Shown: positions 44,315-54,331, counted from the stretch's first letter. The stretch is 64,000 nucleotides of DNA from an uncultured Pseudomonadales bacterium (GCA_958296165.1 OY282447.1:4625154-4689153); one strand, 5' to 3'. Numbers and translations: made by a program. The notes: generated by a model from the sequence alone, not told the origin.

Positions 44315-45763
44315 GTGGCTGAGCAGAGCGCGCCCAGAAAGCTGTCCGTTGCGACGATGTTCTCGTTCGGCATCGGGCAGGCGGCCGGATCGTTCAAGAA
44401 CATCGCCTGGGGTGCGCTGCTGCTCTTCTACTACCAGCAAGTCGTGGGCATCGAAGCCGCTCTCGTGGCGGCGGCGATTGCTATCTCGGTGGTCATGGAT
44501 GCGGTGACGGATCCGATCATCGGCGCTTGGTCTGATCGCATCAAGACGCGCTGGGGCCGCCGACATCCGATGCTGCTGGCGTCCACTTTGCCCTTGGCGG
44601 CGAGCTTCGTTCTGCTGTTCTCGCCACCAGAGGGCATGTCGAACATGGGCGGATTCGCGTGGCTGACGACCTTCGGCATATTGGTGCGCGCCAGCTTCAC
44701 GTTCTACGACATCCCGCACATGTCGCTTGGCGCAGAGATGTCCAAGGACTACTACCAGCGCTCGACCCTGTTCGCCTATTGCGCCTTCTTGAGCGCAATA
44801 ACGGGGTCGGTCGCCACCGCTCTCATCAACGGCTACTACTTTCCAACGGTCGAAGGCTTGTACGACCCCGGCTACTTGAACCCGGAGGGCTATCCGGCGA
44901 TGAGCCGCACATTCGCGGTGGTGATGGTCGCCGCCATTCTCGTCTGCGTGGCCGGGACGCGAAAGGAAATCCCTTTCCTGCGCCCAACCCAGGAGCGTCC
45001 CAGAGTACACGTATGGACTTTGTTCGCCGAGATTTGGGAGGTGCTCAAGAACAAATCGTTCCGCGCCGTGTTCCTCGGCCTGCTGCTGGCGTCGCTGGTA
45101 TTCGGCGTCGAGTTGGCCTTCTACCCGTTCATGGGCATCCACTTCTGGGGCTTCCAAACCGAGCAGTTGTTCTATTTGGCCTACGTGGGGCTGTTCGCCT
45201 TTCCCGTGTCGTTTGCCCTAACGCCCGTGATCACGCGCCTGATCGACAAGCGCTTGACGGTCATGCTCACCTTGGCGGCCTCGATCCTCGCTTTGAACGT
45301 GCCCATTTGCCTGCGCCTGCTGGACGTTCCGTGGTTCCCAAGCAACGAATCGCCCTGGGTGCTGGTGATCTTCCTCACCTATGCAAGCATCGCCGCGGTG
45401 ACCAGCCCCATCCGCAATGCAAGCACCGATTCAATGCTCGCGGACGTCATCGACGAACACGAACTCGACACCGGCATTCGGCGCGAAGGAGTGGTGTACG
45501 CGGTGCGCGCGTTTTCGATGAAGGCGACCTCGGCACTCGGCACGCTCGTCGGCGGCATCTTGCTGACCTTGATCGACTTTCCAGAGAACGTCTCTCGTGG
45601 CGATCTCTCCGCCGAGATGACTTGGAACCTAGGCGTCATCCTAGGCCCTGCAACGTCGATCTTTTCGCTTGCCGCCATCCTGTTCTACCTCGGCTACAAC
45701 ATCAACAAGCGCCGCCACAGCGAGATCATGGCGGAGCTCGAACGCCGCGAGGCGTCCGCCTAG
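44315..45763 (+). CDS. MFS transporter of the glycoside-pentoside-hexuronide (GPH) type
   Basis: The 482-aa protein has twelve hydrophobic segments. The GPH loop motif DAVTDPIIGAWSDRIKTRWGRRHP near residues 63-86 is a cation-sugar symporter hallmark. DIPHMSLGAEMS and the second-half ADVIDEHELDTGIRREGV are also typical. The GTG at 44315 is the start. The substrate may be a glycoside or another polar compound. It ends in a 4-nt convergent overlap with the binding-protein gene at 45760. Confidence 0.88.
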   Translation: MAEQSAPRKLSVATMFSFGIGQAAGSFKNIAWGALLLFYYQQVVGIEAALVAAAIAISVVMDAVTDPIIGAWSDRIKTRWGRRHPMLLASTLPLAASFVLLFSPPEGMSNMGGFAWLTTFGILVRASFTFYDIPHMSLGAEMSKDYYQRSTLFAYCAFLSAITGSVATALINGYYFPTVEGLYDPGYLNPEGYPAMSRTFAVVMVAAILVCVAGTRKEIPFLRPTQERPRVHVWTLFAEIWEVLKNKSFRAVFLGLLLASLVFGVELAFYPFMGIHFWGFQTEQLFYLAYVGLFAFPVSFALTPVITRLIDKRLTVMLTLAASILALNVPICLRLLDVPWFPSNESPWVLVIFLTYASIAAVTSPIRNASTDSMLADVIDEHELDTGIRREGVVYAVRAFSMKATSALGTLVGGILLTLIDFPENVSRGDLSAEMTWNLGVILGPATSIFSLAAILFYLGYNINKRRHSEIMAELERREASA

Positions 45764-47601
45764 TTTGGCGAAGCCACGCGCAGCGCCTTGCGTTCGTCGA
45801 ACCACCAGGCGGAGGGAAAGCTCGTGCGGAACTCGGCGTCGAATGGCGGCCGACCGAACTTGTCCCAGTAGATCACGCGCGGGCCCTCGACCGCGATCAA
45901 CGGGATGGTTAGAAAGTTCCACAGCAGAATGCGGTCCAGCGCCCTCGCCGCGGCTGTCAATTCCTGCCTCGAACGGGCGTTCAAGACGCGCATGATCATC
46001 TCGTCCACCGCCTCGCTGCGAATGCCAGACAGGTTCCGCGTCTGCGGCAGGTCGGCATTGCTCGAGTGCCAGTAGGAGACGATCTCGACCCCCGGCGGCT
46101 GCGCGACGCCAAGCTGGCCAAAGGCGATGTCGAAATTGAAGTCCTTCATGAGATTGATGAAGTGGGCCGGCTCCACGCGGCGAATGCGGGTGTCGAAGCC
46201 GAGCGCCTGAAGCTGATCCACGTACTGCGCGATCGAGCGTAGCTCGGAGCTGGTTTGAGTGACGAAAGAGAGTCTGAAAGGAACCCCGGCCGCGTTCACC
46301 AATGCGCCGCCTCGGTTGTGCCAGCCTGCCTCGTTGAGCAACTCCATGCCGCGCCGCAGCATGGCCCGGTTGCGGCCGGGCGCCGGCAATCGCGGCAGCT
46401 CGAAGGCATGGGCGAACACGCGCGCCGGCAGCTGATCGCGAAACGGCGCCAGCAGCGCGACTTCGGCTCCGCTAGGCAGCCCCACCGCGGCGAATCTGGA
46501 CGGCGCAAAGTAGCTTTCCGGACGGCCGTAGAAATCCCAATTGATGACCCGGTCGTACCAGTCGTAGTGGAAGAACAGCGTCAGTGCCTCGCGCACGCGC
46601 ACGTCCTTCAAGTGCTCGCGACGGCTGTTGAGGATCAACCCGCGCAGCAATCCCACGTAATACTGGAAGTTGTGGTGCCGCTTCACCATCCGTCCGTCGG
46701 CCAGCGCCGGGCCGTTGAAGGCGTTGTGCCAAGCGCCCGGATCGGTCTCGCGCCAGTAGTCGATATGGCCTTTGCGAAACGCTTCCCGCGCTACCGTTGG
46801 ATCGCGATAGTAGTCGTAGCGGAGGTAGTCGAAGTTGTGGCGGCCCCGGTGCAGGGCGAGATGTCTGCCCCAGTAGTCGGGTACGCGCTCGTAGAGCAAC
46901 GATCGAGACTGCGTGAACTGTGCGATCCGATAGGGCCCGCTGCCGAGCGGCGGCGTCAGCGTGGTTGCCGTGATGTCCCGCTCGCGCCAATAGTGCTCTG
47001 GCAGGATCGCGAGCTTGCCGAGACTGGTCACGACCGCGGCGTTGATGCCGTTGATGTCGAGCAGGTGGAAGGTGAAGTCGTGCTCGCCATGCACTTCAAC
47101 ACCCTCGACCATGCCGAAGGCCGAGCGCAAGTTGAAGCCGGAGTTCTCGCTAATGTGCTCGAACGTGAAGCGCACGTCGCGGGCGGTGACCGGCATGCCG
47201 TCATGCCAGCGCGCTTCAGGGCGCAGACGCACACGCACCGTGCTGAAATCGTCCGCAACCATCACAGCCTCGGCGAGATTGCCGTAGAACGTGCCGATCT
47301 CGTCGTCGGACGCCATGAACAGCCCGTCGTAGAGGAACGGGTTGGAGCCCAGCTGGTGCTGCACGCCCGGCGGCACATCGCCCTTGTAGAGGTAGGGCGT
47401 GAAAGAGTTCCAGCTTATGTGCGTCGCCAGCACGAGCGTGCCGCCTTTGGGCGCGTGCGGGTTGACGTAGTCGAAGTGTTCGAAATCGGCCGGGTACTTG
47501 AATTCGCCGAAGAACGACACGCCGTGCCGGTACGAAGGATCGGCCGCCGCCAGTGCGCCGGCACAGGCTGTGGCGACGACCAAGAGCCTCAGCGCAACCA
47601 T
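45760..47601 (-). CDS. Periplasmic oligopeptide-type ABC substrate-binding protein (YejA-like)
   Basis: The 613-aa protein has a signal peptide (VALRLLVVATACAGALAAA). It belongs to the SBP_bac_5 family; HGVSFFGEFKYPADFEHFDYVNPHAPKGGTL and FRLSFVTQTSSELRSIAQY fit the YejA branch, which binds peptides or antimicrobial peptides. The matching permease and ATPase genes (yejB, yejE, yejF) are absent here. It converges on the GPH transporter, and the oxidoreductase gene lies 29 nt upstream on the same strand. Confidence 0.88.
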   Translation of the reverse strand: MVALRLLVVATACAGALAAADPSYRHGVSFFGEFKYPADFEHFDYVNPHAPKGGTLVLATHISWNSFTPYLYKGDVPPGVQHQLGSNPFLYDGLFMASDDEIGTFYGNLAEAVMVADDFSTVRVRLRPEARWHDGMPVTARDVRFTFEHISENSGFNLRSAFGMVEGVEVHGEHDFTFHLLDINGINAAVVTSLGKLAILPEHYWRERDITATTLTPPLGSGPYRIAQFTQSRSLLYERVPDYWGRHLALHRGRHNFDYLRYDYYRDPTVAREAFRKGHIDYWRETDPGAWHNAFNGPALADGRMVKRHHNFQYYVGLLRGLILNSRREHLKDVRVREALTLFFHYDWYDRVINWDFYGRPESYFAPSRFAAVGLPSGAEVALLAPFRDQLPARVFAHAFELPRLPAPGRNRAMLRRGMELLNEAGWHNRGGALVNAAGVPFRLSFVTQTSSELRSIAQYVDQLQALGFDTRIRRVEPAHFINLMKDFNFDIAFGQLGVAQPPGVEIVSYWHSSNADLPQTRNLSGIRSEAVDEMIMRVLNARSRQELTAAARALDRILLWNFLTIPLIAVEGPRVIYWDKFGRPPFDAEFRTSFPSAWWFDERKALRVASPN

Positions 47602-47630
47602 CGGCGCCGCAGACGCTCCGCTTCCGTTCG

Positions 47631-48725
47631 CTATAGCTCGTCGAGGTCGACGACTTTGCGAGTGCGGGACGATTCGAACATGCCGAAGACCACCTTCATC
47701 GTCTCGACGTTGTCCCGCCCGCTGCTAATGGGCTCCCGGCCGCTCGTCGCGCAATCCGCGAAGTGCAGGATCTCGTTAACGAAGTAGTTTGGGCTCGGCA
47801 GTTCGTCGTCGCGTGTGGGCAGCGGCTCGAGCGGTGGATTGAGGTACTTTTCGAGATCGCGCCGATTGCGCGTGTCGAGCCCCACCTCCTTCTCGCCGAA
47901 CAGAATGGTGCCGAAGTGCCGCACCGGCGTGTCGGTGTCGGCACCGATTTGCGGCGGCGTGGACTGGATGGTGCCGTCGCTGCCGATCACGGTGTAGGAG
48001 GTACCGTCCCGGGCCATGTAGGTCGTCCAACTGGCGAACACGTCGCCGATGGCGCCACTCTCGAACTCCAGCGTCGCCGCGGCTAGATCCTCCGCGCCGT
48101 TGATCATCTGCGGCTGTACGCTGCGCATGACGGCCGACACCCGTTTGACGTTGCCGACGTAGTAGCGCAAGAGATCGAGGTGATGGACGCTGTTGAGCAG
48201 GAGTACGCCGCCACCCTCCGCACCATCGTTCATCCACGACTTCTGCGGGCCCTGCATGATCACGTGGGTTCGAGCCGCCTGGACGACGCCGAGCCGGCCC
48301 TCGTCGATGCACCGCTTCACGGCACGGGCTTCCGGCGAGTAGCGCAGATGCTGCGCCACCATCAAGGTGACCCCGGCTTTGTCCGCCGCATCGATCATGC
48401 CCCGGCAACCTTCCAGTGTGTGCGCCATCGCCTTCTCGGTGAGCACATGCTTGCCGGCTTCCGCGGCCGCAATGGCTTGCGCGGCGTGGTGGCGGTGACC
48501 GGTGCAGATGTCCACCGCATCGATGTCGGCCTTCGCCAGCATTTCGCCGTAGTCGGTGAAGACGGCTTCGACGCCCGTTTGCGCCGCGTATTCCTCGGCG
48601 AGCGGTTGGACGATGTCGCACACGGCCGTCAGACGCACCTGGTCTGGATGCCTGAGGTAGGCATCCATGTGGCGCTTGGAGATGCCGCCAGTGCCGACTA
48701 CGCCGACCTTCAGTGGTTTCGACAT
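47631..48725 (-). CDS. Gfo/Idh/MocA family oxidoreductase
   Basis: The 364-aa NAD(P)-dependent enzyme has the N-terminal Rossmann motif VGVVGTGGISKRHMDAY (residues 7-23). The usual EKP motif reads EKAMAHT here, with the proline replaced. The C-terminal half is the family alpha/beta domain (LNSVHHLDLLRYYVG with the conserved histidine). These enzymes act on sugars, inositols or related ring compounds. Together with the GPH transporter it suggests sugar catabolism; the substrate is not readable. Confidence 0.9.
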   Translation of the reverse strand: MSKPLKVGVVGTGGISKRHMDAYLRHPDQVRLTAVCDIVQPLAEEYAAQTGVEAVFTDYGEMLAKADIDAVDICTGHRHHAAQAIAAAEAGKHVLTEKAMAHTLEGCRGMIDAADKAGVTLMVAQHLRYSPEARAVKRCIDEGRLGVVQAARTHVIMQGPQKSWMNDGAEGGGVLLLNSVHHLDLLRYYVGNVKRVSAVMRSVQPQMINGAEDLAAATLEFESGAIGDVFASWTTYMARDGTSYTVIGSDGTIQSTPPQIGADTDTPVRHFGTILFGEKEVGLDTRNRRDLEKYLNPPLEPLPTRDDELPSPNYFVNEILHFADCATSGREPISSGRDNVETMKVVFGMFESSRTRKVVDLDEL

Positions 48726-48768
48726 GCTTCGCCCTCCGCCGGCATCACGTGCGTCTGCCGTCCGTGAG

Positions 48769-49659
48769 TTAGTCGCGGCGCTTGACCTTGCACATCACGC
48801 CTTCGCCACCGCCAAGACCGAACGACCTCTGCCAAACGCCTGGGGTCACGCAGTCTTCGGGAATCAGACCGGCGCAGCGATCCTCTGGCCGCATGTAGGT
48901 GCGTACCATGCCCGCCTCCCACTCGGCGAAGTGCATCTTCGCGCGCCCGCTTCCGTCGCCACGCCCTTGGCGGATCAGGCACATCCCGCCGCCATCGATG
49001 TGGAATGAGACGGTATTGCCGGATTCCGTGCCACGCTCCTTCAGCAGCTTGATGGTGCCTTCGTCGACGCCGCCGGGCGTGAAGTCCATGGAAAGCCGCA
49101 CTTTGCCTTCGTAGATGACTTCCGAACGGTCGTGCGAGACAGTCATCTCGTCGCAGACGTACTTCGGCCATCCCCAGCAGTTGCCTTCCAGCGCAGTGTG
49201 GAAGTTCGGCACCGGCACGCTGATCACGAGCCATGACTCGATGCCATCCGGACACAGCGCCTTGACCATCACCCGCCCCTCGAGAAAAGCCACGGTGTGA
49301 TTGTTCATGTCCCAGTACGACACCATCACCTCCGGTTTTTCCGGCATGGCCAGCGGCGGGTACATGTAGGACTCGTACAGGTCGAGGTCGGCCGGCTCGA
49401 TGACGGTTGTGTGGCCGAAGGTTCCCGCCCCGGCCTTGCTCATCTGCTCGGCCTGCTCCGGGGTGAGGATCGGACTCTCGACGCGATCCACGTCCATGTT
49501 GACGATCTCGTCCCGGCTGGGGTCCCCGATCCAGCGAGCGACGTTCTCGAGGAGGATTCTGGCGAAAATCATCCTGTCGAGGTCGTTCTTCATCTCAGGC
49601 ACGGTGATCTGCCTGCCGGAAGCGTGCTTTTCACGCGGAAATGTAACGATGGTGCTCAT
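48769..49659 (-). CDS. Acetoacetate decarboxylase family protein
   Basis: The 296-aa protein starts at the ATG at 49659 with AGGAGG 9 nt upstream; a longer frame is not conserved. It shows the ADC-family beta-cone features, including PPLAMPEKPEVMVSYWDM and ALEGNCWGWPKYVCDEM. The PK lysine sits where the Schiff-base lysine of acetoacetate decarboxylase is found, although the adjacent second lysine of the clostridial enzyme is a tyrosine. Many such homologues are not true decarboxylases. The gene lies between the oxidoreductase and a TonB receptor on the same strand. Confidence 0.8.
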   Translation of the reverse strand: MSTIVTFPREKHASGRQITVPEMKNDLDRMIFARILLENVARWIGDPSRDEIVNMDVDRVESPILTPEQAEQMSKAGAGTFGHTTVIEPADLDLYESYMYPPLAMPEKPEVMVSYWDMNNHTVAFLEGRVMVKALCPDGIESWLVISVPVPNFHTALEGNCWGWPKYVCDEMTVSHDRSEVIYEGKVRLSMDFTPGGVDEGTIKLLKERGTESGNTVSFHIDGGGMCLIRQGRGDGSGRAKMHFAEWEAGMVRTYMRPEDRCAGLIPEDCVTPGVWQRSFGLGGGEGVMCKVKRRD

Positions 49660-49672
49660 CCTTGCAATCCTC

Positions 49673-52213
49673 CTAGGGGTTGTAGTTGAACTCAAAGCCG
49701 AATGTGCGAGCCCTGCCGAATACGTAGCCCTGCTGGTTACGCTCGTAGGCGACCACCTCGTCGAAGATGTTGCGCACGTAGAAGCTGATCTCGTATTGGC
49801 TGCGCACCAGCATGAGCCTCGCGTCGGTGGTCTGGTAGCCGGGCGTTATGCGTTCGTTGTCGCCGCCTCTGAACTGGCCGGTGACCGCGTAGGCGTCGAC
49901 GCGGGCGGTTGCGTCGAAACCGGCGAGCTGGAAATCGCGCACTACCGAAGCGAAGCCGGAGAACTTCGGCGAAGCAGGCAGGCGGTTGCCGGGCTGCACG
50001 CCCACCGCGGTGGAGCCCTCGATGCGCGCCGTGTTGCCGGTCGATGCGCTGCCGATGTCCGCTTTCCACATGAAACTGCCGCCCATCGCCCAACTCCACG
50101 CATCGGACAACACGCCACGCAGCTCGACCTCCAAGCCCTGCGACGAAGCCGAGCCAGCGTTGTCGTCGAAGTTCAGCGGGAACGGAACGATGCCGGGGAT
50201 GTTCGGCGTGGTCGCGCTCGTGCGGACGATGATGTCTTCCCATTCGATGTTGTAGAGCGCCGCGGTCACGCTCAGCCGACCATCTGCCAAGGTCGCTTTG
50301 AGGCCGACCTCGGTGCTGACAGCTTCATCGCCCTCGACCGTCTGCGCATCGACCAGCTCTTGGTATAGCGCTTCGGCCTGTGGATTGGTGGCGCGCACCT
50401 CGTCGAGCCGCGCGACGGCAGCGATGAGTCGGCTCTGCACGAGGCCAGGGCGGAATCCATGCGACCAGGTGCCGTAGATCATCCAGTCGTCCGCCGGACG
50501 CCAAGTGAGCGTCAGCTTCGGCGACGTCTTGCGGTCGTCGTCCAGGGTGAAGCTGCTTTCGATTCTGCTTGGATCGTCGGTGCCGTCCTCGAGGGTGTCG
50601 ACATTGACGCGCACATCGGCGCTACGCGCCCCAACGGTAATCTCCCACTGGTCGTTCAAGCGGTAGCTGACCTCGCCAAACACCGATCTTTCCGTGGTGA
50701 AACCGAGGCTGGAGTTGCCGGGGAAGATACTGGTGTTCAGCCAGTTGGCGATCATGGCCTGGTGCTCAACCGGCGTGTCAGGATGGAACAGCCACTGAAT
50801 GAAACAGTGTTCCTGCGGCGCTACCGATGCGTACGGCACTGAAGACGGGCACGGCGAGTGGTCGCCGCGCTTCGCGTCGTCGTCTTTGTAGTAGGCGCCT
50901 ACGGTCCACTGGAGCGGGCCATCGTTGTTGGAAACCAGACGCGCCTCGTAGGCATAGCGCTCGGTCCATCGATGCACGAGGTTGTAGACGATTTGCGACG
51001 AATACCGGCCGGGCACGTTGCAGATGCCGTCTCCTAGCGCGCCGAAGCAGTTGCGCTCTTCCACGATGCTCTTCAGGAACGCCACATGCGGCGGCGCTTC
51101 CTCGTCGTACTGCCATTCCTGGTCGAGGTACGACGCCGACGCGATGAGGTCGGCGAACGGCAATTCCCATTCGGCGCCTAGATTGAAGATCGTCGTGTTG
51201 TCGAAGCCGCCGTCGAGGCCGCGAACATCCGGGTGGGTCTTGTGCGTGACGTACGGATCCCGACGGAACTGCGCGTTGTGGTCGCCACGGCAGTTGACGC
51301 CGGGCGATGGATAGTCGGGCACTTCGGTCAGATTGACGTCCGGGCGCAGCACGTCGTAGCAGTGGAAGGCGATCCCCGGTGCGCCCATGTCCGCCGAGAC
51401 GGTATTCAGCATCGCAGAGAGCCTCAGCGCGTCGCTTGCTTGCCAAGCGACGGTGAGCCGGCCGCCCGTCTCCTTCGTCCAGTTGACGTCCTCCTCGTCG
51501 CGCAGCCCTGGTGCGTCGATAAGGCCCTTCTGATCGCGCGAGTAGAGCACCACCCGTGCGGCGGCTCGTTCGCCGAGCGGGACGTTGAGCATGCCGTCGA
51601 TGCGATGCCCGATCCCGTTCGAGTGCGCCATGCTCTCGAAAGATCCCCGCACCGAATAATCGAAGCCAGTCGGGTCCGGCTGCTTGGTGATGTAGCGAAT
51701 CGCCCCGCCCATGGCGCCTTCGCCGTACAACGTTCCCTGCGGGCCTTTCAGCACCTCTACGCGCTCCATGTCGAACAGCACACCGCGCAGATGTCCGCTG
51801 TCGCCGCGCGTCGAGCCGATGGGCACGTTGTCCATGTACGCTCCAACCGGCGACGGCCCGCCGGCGAAAGGAGTAATGCCGCGTACCGACAGGATGTTGT
51901 AGGCGAGCGTGGAACTCTTGTAGTTGAAGCCGGGCACGGACGTGTACAGCGAGTGGATGTCCTGCATGCCCTTTTGCACGATCTCCACGTCGGTCACGGC
52001 GGTAATCGCGATCGGCGTATCCATCAATTGCGTATCGCGGTAGGTTGCGGTGACCACGATCTCTTCGATGGGCATTGCTTGCTCGTCTTGCTCGCCTTCC
52101 ACAGCCTCTTGCGCGAAGTTCGGTGCTGCAAGAGCGCAGCCAACGATCCCGAACACCAAGTTCTTTGGCAGCGACGGCGAGTGCCGCAACTGCGGGACGG
52201 ATTGCGTGGTCAT
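49673..52213 (-). CDS. TonB-dependent outer-membrane receptor
   Basis: The 846-aa protein has a signal peptide (LVFGIVGCALAAPNFAQ) and the TonB box IEEIVVTATYRDTQLMDTPIAITAV typical of receptors in sphingomonad- and Alteromonas-like catabolic clusters. The plug shows MERVEVLKGPQGTLYGEGAMGG and the barrel ends in ARTFGFEFNYNP with terminal aromatic residues. It lies 13 nt upstream of the ADC-like gene, in the same operon. It likely imports a large organic ligand, not a siderophore, by analogy only. Confidence 0.93.
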   Translation of the reverse strand: MTTQSVPQLRHSPSLPKNLVFGIVGCALAAPNFAQEAVEGEQDEQAMPIEEIVVTATYRDTQLMDTPIAITAVTDVEIVQKGMQDIHSLYTSVPGFNYKSSTLAYNILSVRGITPFAGGPSPVGAYMDNVPIGSTRGDSGHLRGVLFDMERVEVLKGPQGTLYGEGAMGGAIRYITKQPDPTGFDYSVRGSFESMAHSNGIGHRIDGMLNVPLGERAAARVVLYSRDQKGLIDAPGLRDEEDVNWTKETGGRLTVAWQASDALRLSAMLNTVSADMGAPGIAFHCYDVLRPDVNLTEVPDYPSPGVNCRGDHNAQFRRDPYVTHKTHPDVRGLDGGFDNTTIFNLGAEWELPFADLIASASYLDQEWQYDEEAPPHVAFLKSIVEERNCFGALGDGICNVPGRYSSQIVYNLVHRWTERYAYEARLVSNNDGPLQWTVGAYYKDDDAKRGDHSPCPSSVPYASVAPQEHCFIQWLFHPDTPVEHQAMIANWLNTSIFPGNSSLGFTTERSVFGEVSYRLNDQWEITVGARSADVRVNVDTLEDGTDDPSRIESSFTLDDDRKTSPKLTLTWRPADDWMIYGTWSHGFRPGLVQSRLIAAVARLDEVRATNPQAEALYQELVDAQTVEGDEAVSTEVGLKATLADGRLSVTAALYNIEWEDIIVRTSATTPNIPGIVPFPLNFDDNAGSASSQGLEVELRGVLSDAWSWAMGGSFMWKADIGSASTGNTARIEGSTAVGVQPGNRLPASPKFSGFASVVRDFQLAGFDATARVDAYAVTGQFRGGDNERITPGYQTTDARLMLVRSQYEISFYVRNIFDEVVAYERNQQGYVFGRARTFGFEFNYNP

Positions 52214-52332
52214 AGGACTCCCCCCTTTCGGCCACGGGAAGCCACCTGCCCCTCGGTTCGGCCTGTTTGAGTAACGACTGCGTACCCAACATAGACACTG
52301 GCCGCCACTCCGTCAAGACGTTTCGATGGGGC

Positions 52333-52471
52333 TGTCAACGCAAAGTAGAAATGTCCCCTTCTGTGCAAGTAGAAATCGAGTCCGTCCGAGCAGCGTTTTC
52401 CACGTCTTTTCCACGGGCGCGGCCGAAAACGGGCGCGGCCGAAAAGGGGGACATTGCGCTTTGTGCTAACA
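52333..52471. mobile_element. IS21-like miniature inverted-repeat element
   Basis: The left end TGTCAACGCAAAGTAGAAAT and the right end, read in reverse, TGTTAGCACAAAGCGCAATG are imperfect inverted repeats of about 26 bp that continue into GTCCCC. The element begins TGT and ends ACA, as IS21-family ends do. The internal 139 bp codes for nothing. A 10-nt copy (AAGTAGAAAT) repeats inside the left end, like the multiple terminal repeats of IS21. A GGGCGCGGCCGAAAA unit is doubled at about 52413-52445. No target duplication was recognised. Confidence 0.6.
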
Positions 52472-52693
52472 GACAGGTGAACAGGTGCCGCAGGCACATG
52501 TCCTGCTCGCTGCGGCCAGCGAGAAATCGACCACGTTCCGATCTGCTAGAGTCGCGTCATGTCCGCTGCAACCAACGTCGCCGCACAAGGTCTCGCGCGT
52601 GTTGGATGACGCCTAGCGTAAGGCTCGGAGCGTGGCTGGTAGCACCACCCTGATAGTATGCGGACTGTTCATCTAGGGAATGAGGAGGGTGCG

Positions 52694-54118
52694 GTGAACG
52701 GCACGAAGCGCATGGCCGCACGGGACGCTGGCAATCCAGATCTTTTGGCGGCCGGAGAACCAGCGAGATTATTCCCAGTCTTGTCCGAAGGATCGAGAGA
52801 GGGGAGAGCGCTCTCCATACTACTCGCCTGCATGAGATTGGTACGTTTGTTCGGGAGCACCTTGATCGCGGAGTTCGGCCACAAGCTCGGTGCCCGCTCG
52901 CGATTGGATACCTTTACGGAAGTCACGCTCAAGCAGGGGGTGGACGAACGCAGCGGATTGCGACCCGACGGACTGATTACTGTGAGCACCAGCAGCAGGG
53001 CACAGTGGAGTGCTCTAGTGGAAGCCAAAGTGCGCGGCGCAAAGCTCGACAACGGCCAAATTGCGGCATATTTGGGCCTAGCCAAGGCGAACGGCGTCAA
53101 CGCGGTGGTCACGCTCTCCAACGACTTCGCGACGACTCCTAGCCACCATCCCACCTACGCGGGACGTTTGCCTCTCGGAGTGTCGCTGTATCACCTGTCG
53201 TGGACGAGCGTCCTCACCCACGCCAAGCTGCTGCTAGCCAACAGCGATCTGGACGACGCCGATCATCGGCTCTTGCTCGGCGAACTTGTTCGATTCCTGG
53301 AGCACAGAAGCACTGGCGTCTCACGCTTCGATCGCATGCCAGCGAACTGGAAGGAGTTGGTTACCGCCGTGATGGCGGGTGCCACGCCCCACAAAGACGC
53401 CGATGCCGTCATGGACGCCGTTGCTAGTTGGCACCAAGAAACAAGAGACCTCGCGCTGCAAATTACGCAGATGGTCAACGCGGAAGTGGCCATCAAAATG
53501 CCTCGCAAGTACATCGGAGACCCCCAGAAGCGCGTTTCGGACGACGCCGCGCAGCTTTGCGAGAGTGCTCGCCTGTGGGCCGAGTTTGATGTGCCGAGTG
53601 CGGCAGCGCCAATCTCCATCGAAGCGGATTTGCGCCGCCGGACGATCTCAGTCTCAATGAAACTTGATGCTCCGGGAGACCGGGTATCCACGAAGGCACG
53701 AGTCAACTGGCTGTTGAGGCAAGTACAAAAGGCGGATGTCGCGGGCATCCACATCGTCGCTCACTGGCCAAGGCAAACCCCGGTCCAAGCAGCACTGTCT
53801 GAGGTGAGGCAAGCACCCGACGCTTTAGAGCTGCCATCCGGGAAAGGTGTTCCGGCCAAGGCATTCACCGTGATGCTGGTGCGTGACGCGGCGGCGCGTT
53901 TCGCTGGAAACCGCACGTTCATTGCGGAGCTTGAGGAGGTAGTTCCGCTTTTTTACGAGCAGATCGGGCAACGGCTGAAGGCATGGCGCCCGGCAGCGCC
54001 CCAAGTGCAAGCGCCGACAGCCAACGAGACCACGGAAGCGCCGTCCGTGGCGCACGGAAAGTCGCTGTCCGAGCTTGCCGACAACATACCGCCAAGCACC
54101 GCGGGCGCGGAAGACTAG
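52694..54118 (+). CDS. PD-(D/E)XK nuclease-like protein of unknown function
   Basis: The 474-aa protein starts at GTG 52694 behind GGAGGG; a start at 52658 is possible. Residues 91-112 have the pattern of a PD-(D/E)XK nuclease core: PDG at 91-93, then W-S-A-L-V and EAK at 110-112, with a conserved Q at 122. An acidic residue of the first helix is plausible at E60. The rest is mixed and helical without a recognised domain. Such stand-alone proteins resemble restriction or stress-response nucleases. It lies between a MITE and an ATPase fragment, in an accessory region. Function is not established. Confidence 0.7.
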   Translation: MNGTKRMAARDAGNPDLLAAGEPARLFPVLSEGSREGRALSILLACMRLVRLFGSTLIAEFGHKLGARSRLDTFTEVTLKQGVDERSGLRPDGLITVSTSSRAQWSALVEAKVRGAKLDNGQIAAYLGLAKANGVNAVVTLSNDFATTPSHHPTYAGRLPLGVSLYHLSWTSVLTHAKLLLANSDLDDADHRLLLGELVRFLEHRSTGVSRFDRMPANWKELVTAVMAGATPHKDADAVMDAVASWHQETRDLALQITQMVNAEVAIKMPRKYIGDPQKRVSDDAAQLCESARLWAEFDVPSAAAPISIEADLRRRTISVSMKLDAPGDRVSTKARVNWLLRQVQKADVAGIHIVAHWPRQTPVQAALSEVRQAPDALELPSGKGVPAKAFTVMLVRDAAARFAGNRTFIAELEEVVPLFYEQIGQRLKAWRPAAPQVQAPTANETTEAPSVAHGKSLSELADNIPPSTAGAED

Positions 54119-54203
54119 CAATGATCAAGGACGATTGAACCCAATGAAGCCTGGGGCGAAGTAGCGCTTCGCGCATCCTAGCAGCCAGTAGTTGGGCCGC
54201 ACC

Positions 54204-54331
54204 GTGCCGAAGATCGAGGGACTCAGGGTAAAGAACTACCGACTGTGAGAACACGCCCGCAGGCGGATGCGCCCCTCACCACCGTGATCGGCAAGAACGG
54301 CGTGAGCAAGAGTTCGTTGTTCGAAGGGGAT
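54204..54331 (+). pseudogene. N-terminal fragment of an AAA (ABC/OLD-like) ATPase
   Basis: GTG 54204 begins PKIEGLRVKNYRL and then a TGA. The following frame holds LTTVIGKNGVSKSSLFEGDA, the Walker A start of the ATPase family whose intact members read GPNGxGKSSLFD. The usual Gly before Lys is Ser, and the stop plus frame change confirm decay. Everything after the first 40 residues is gone. Confidence 0.6.
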
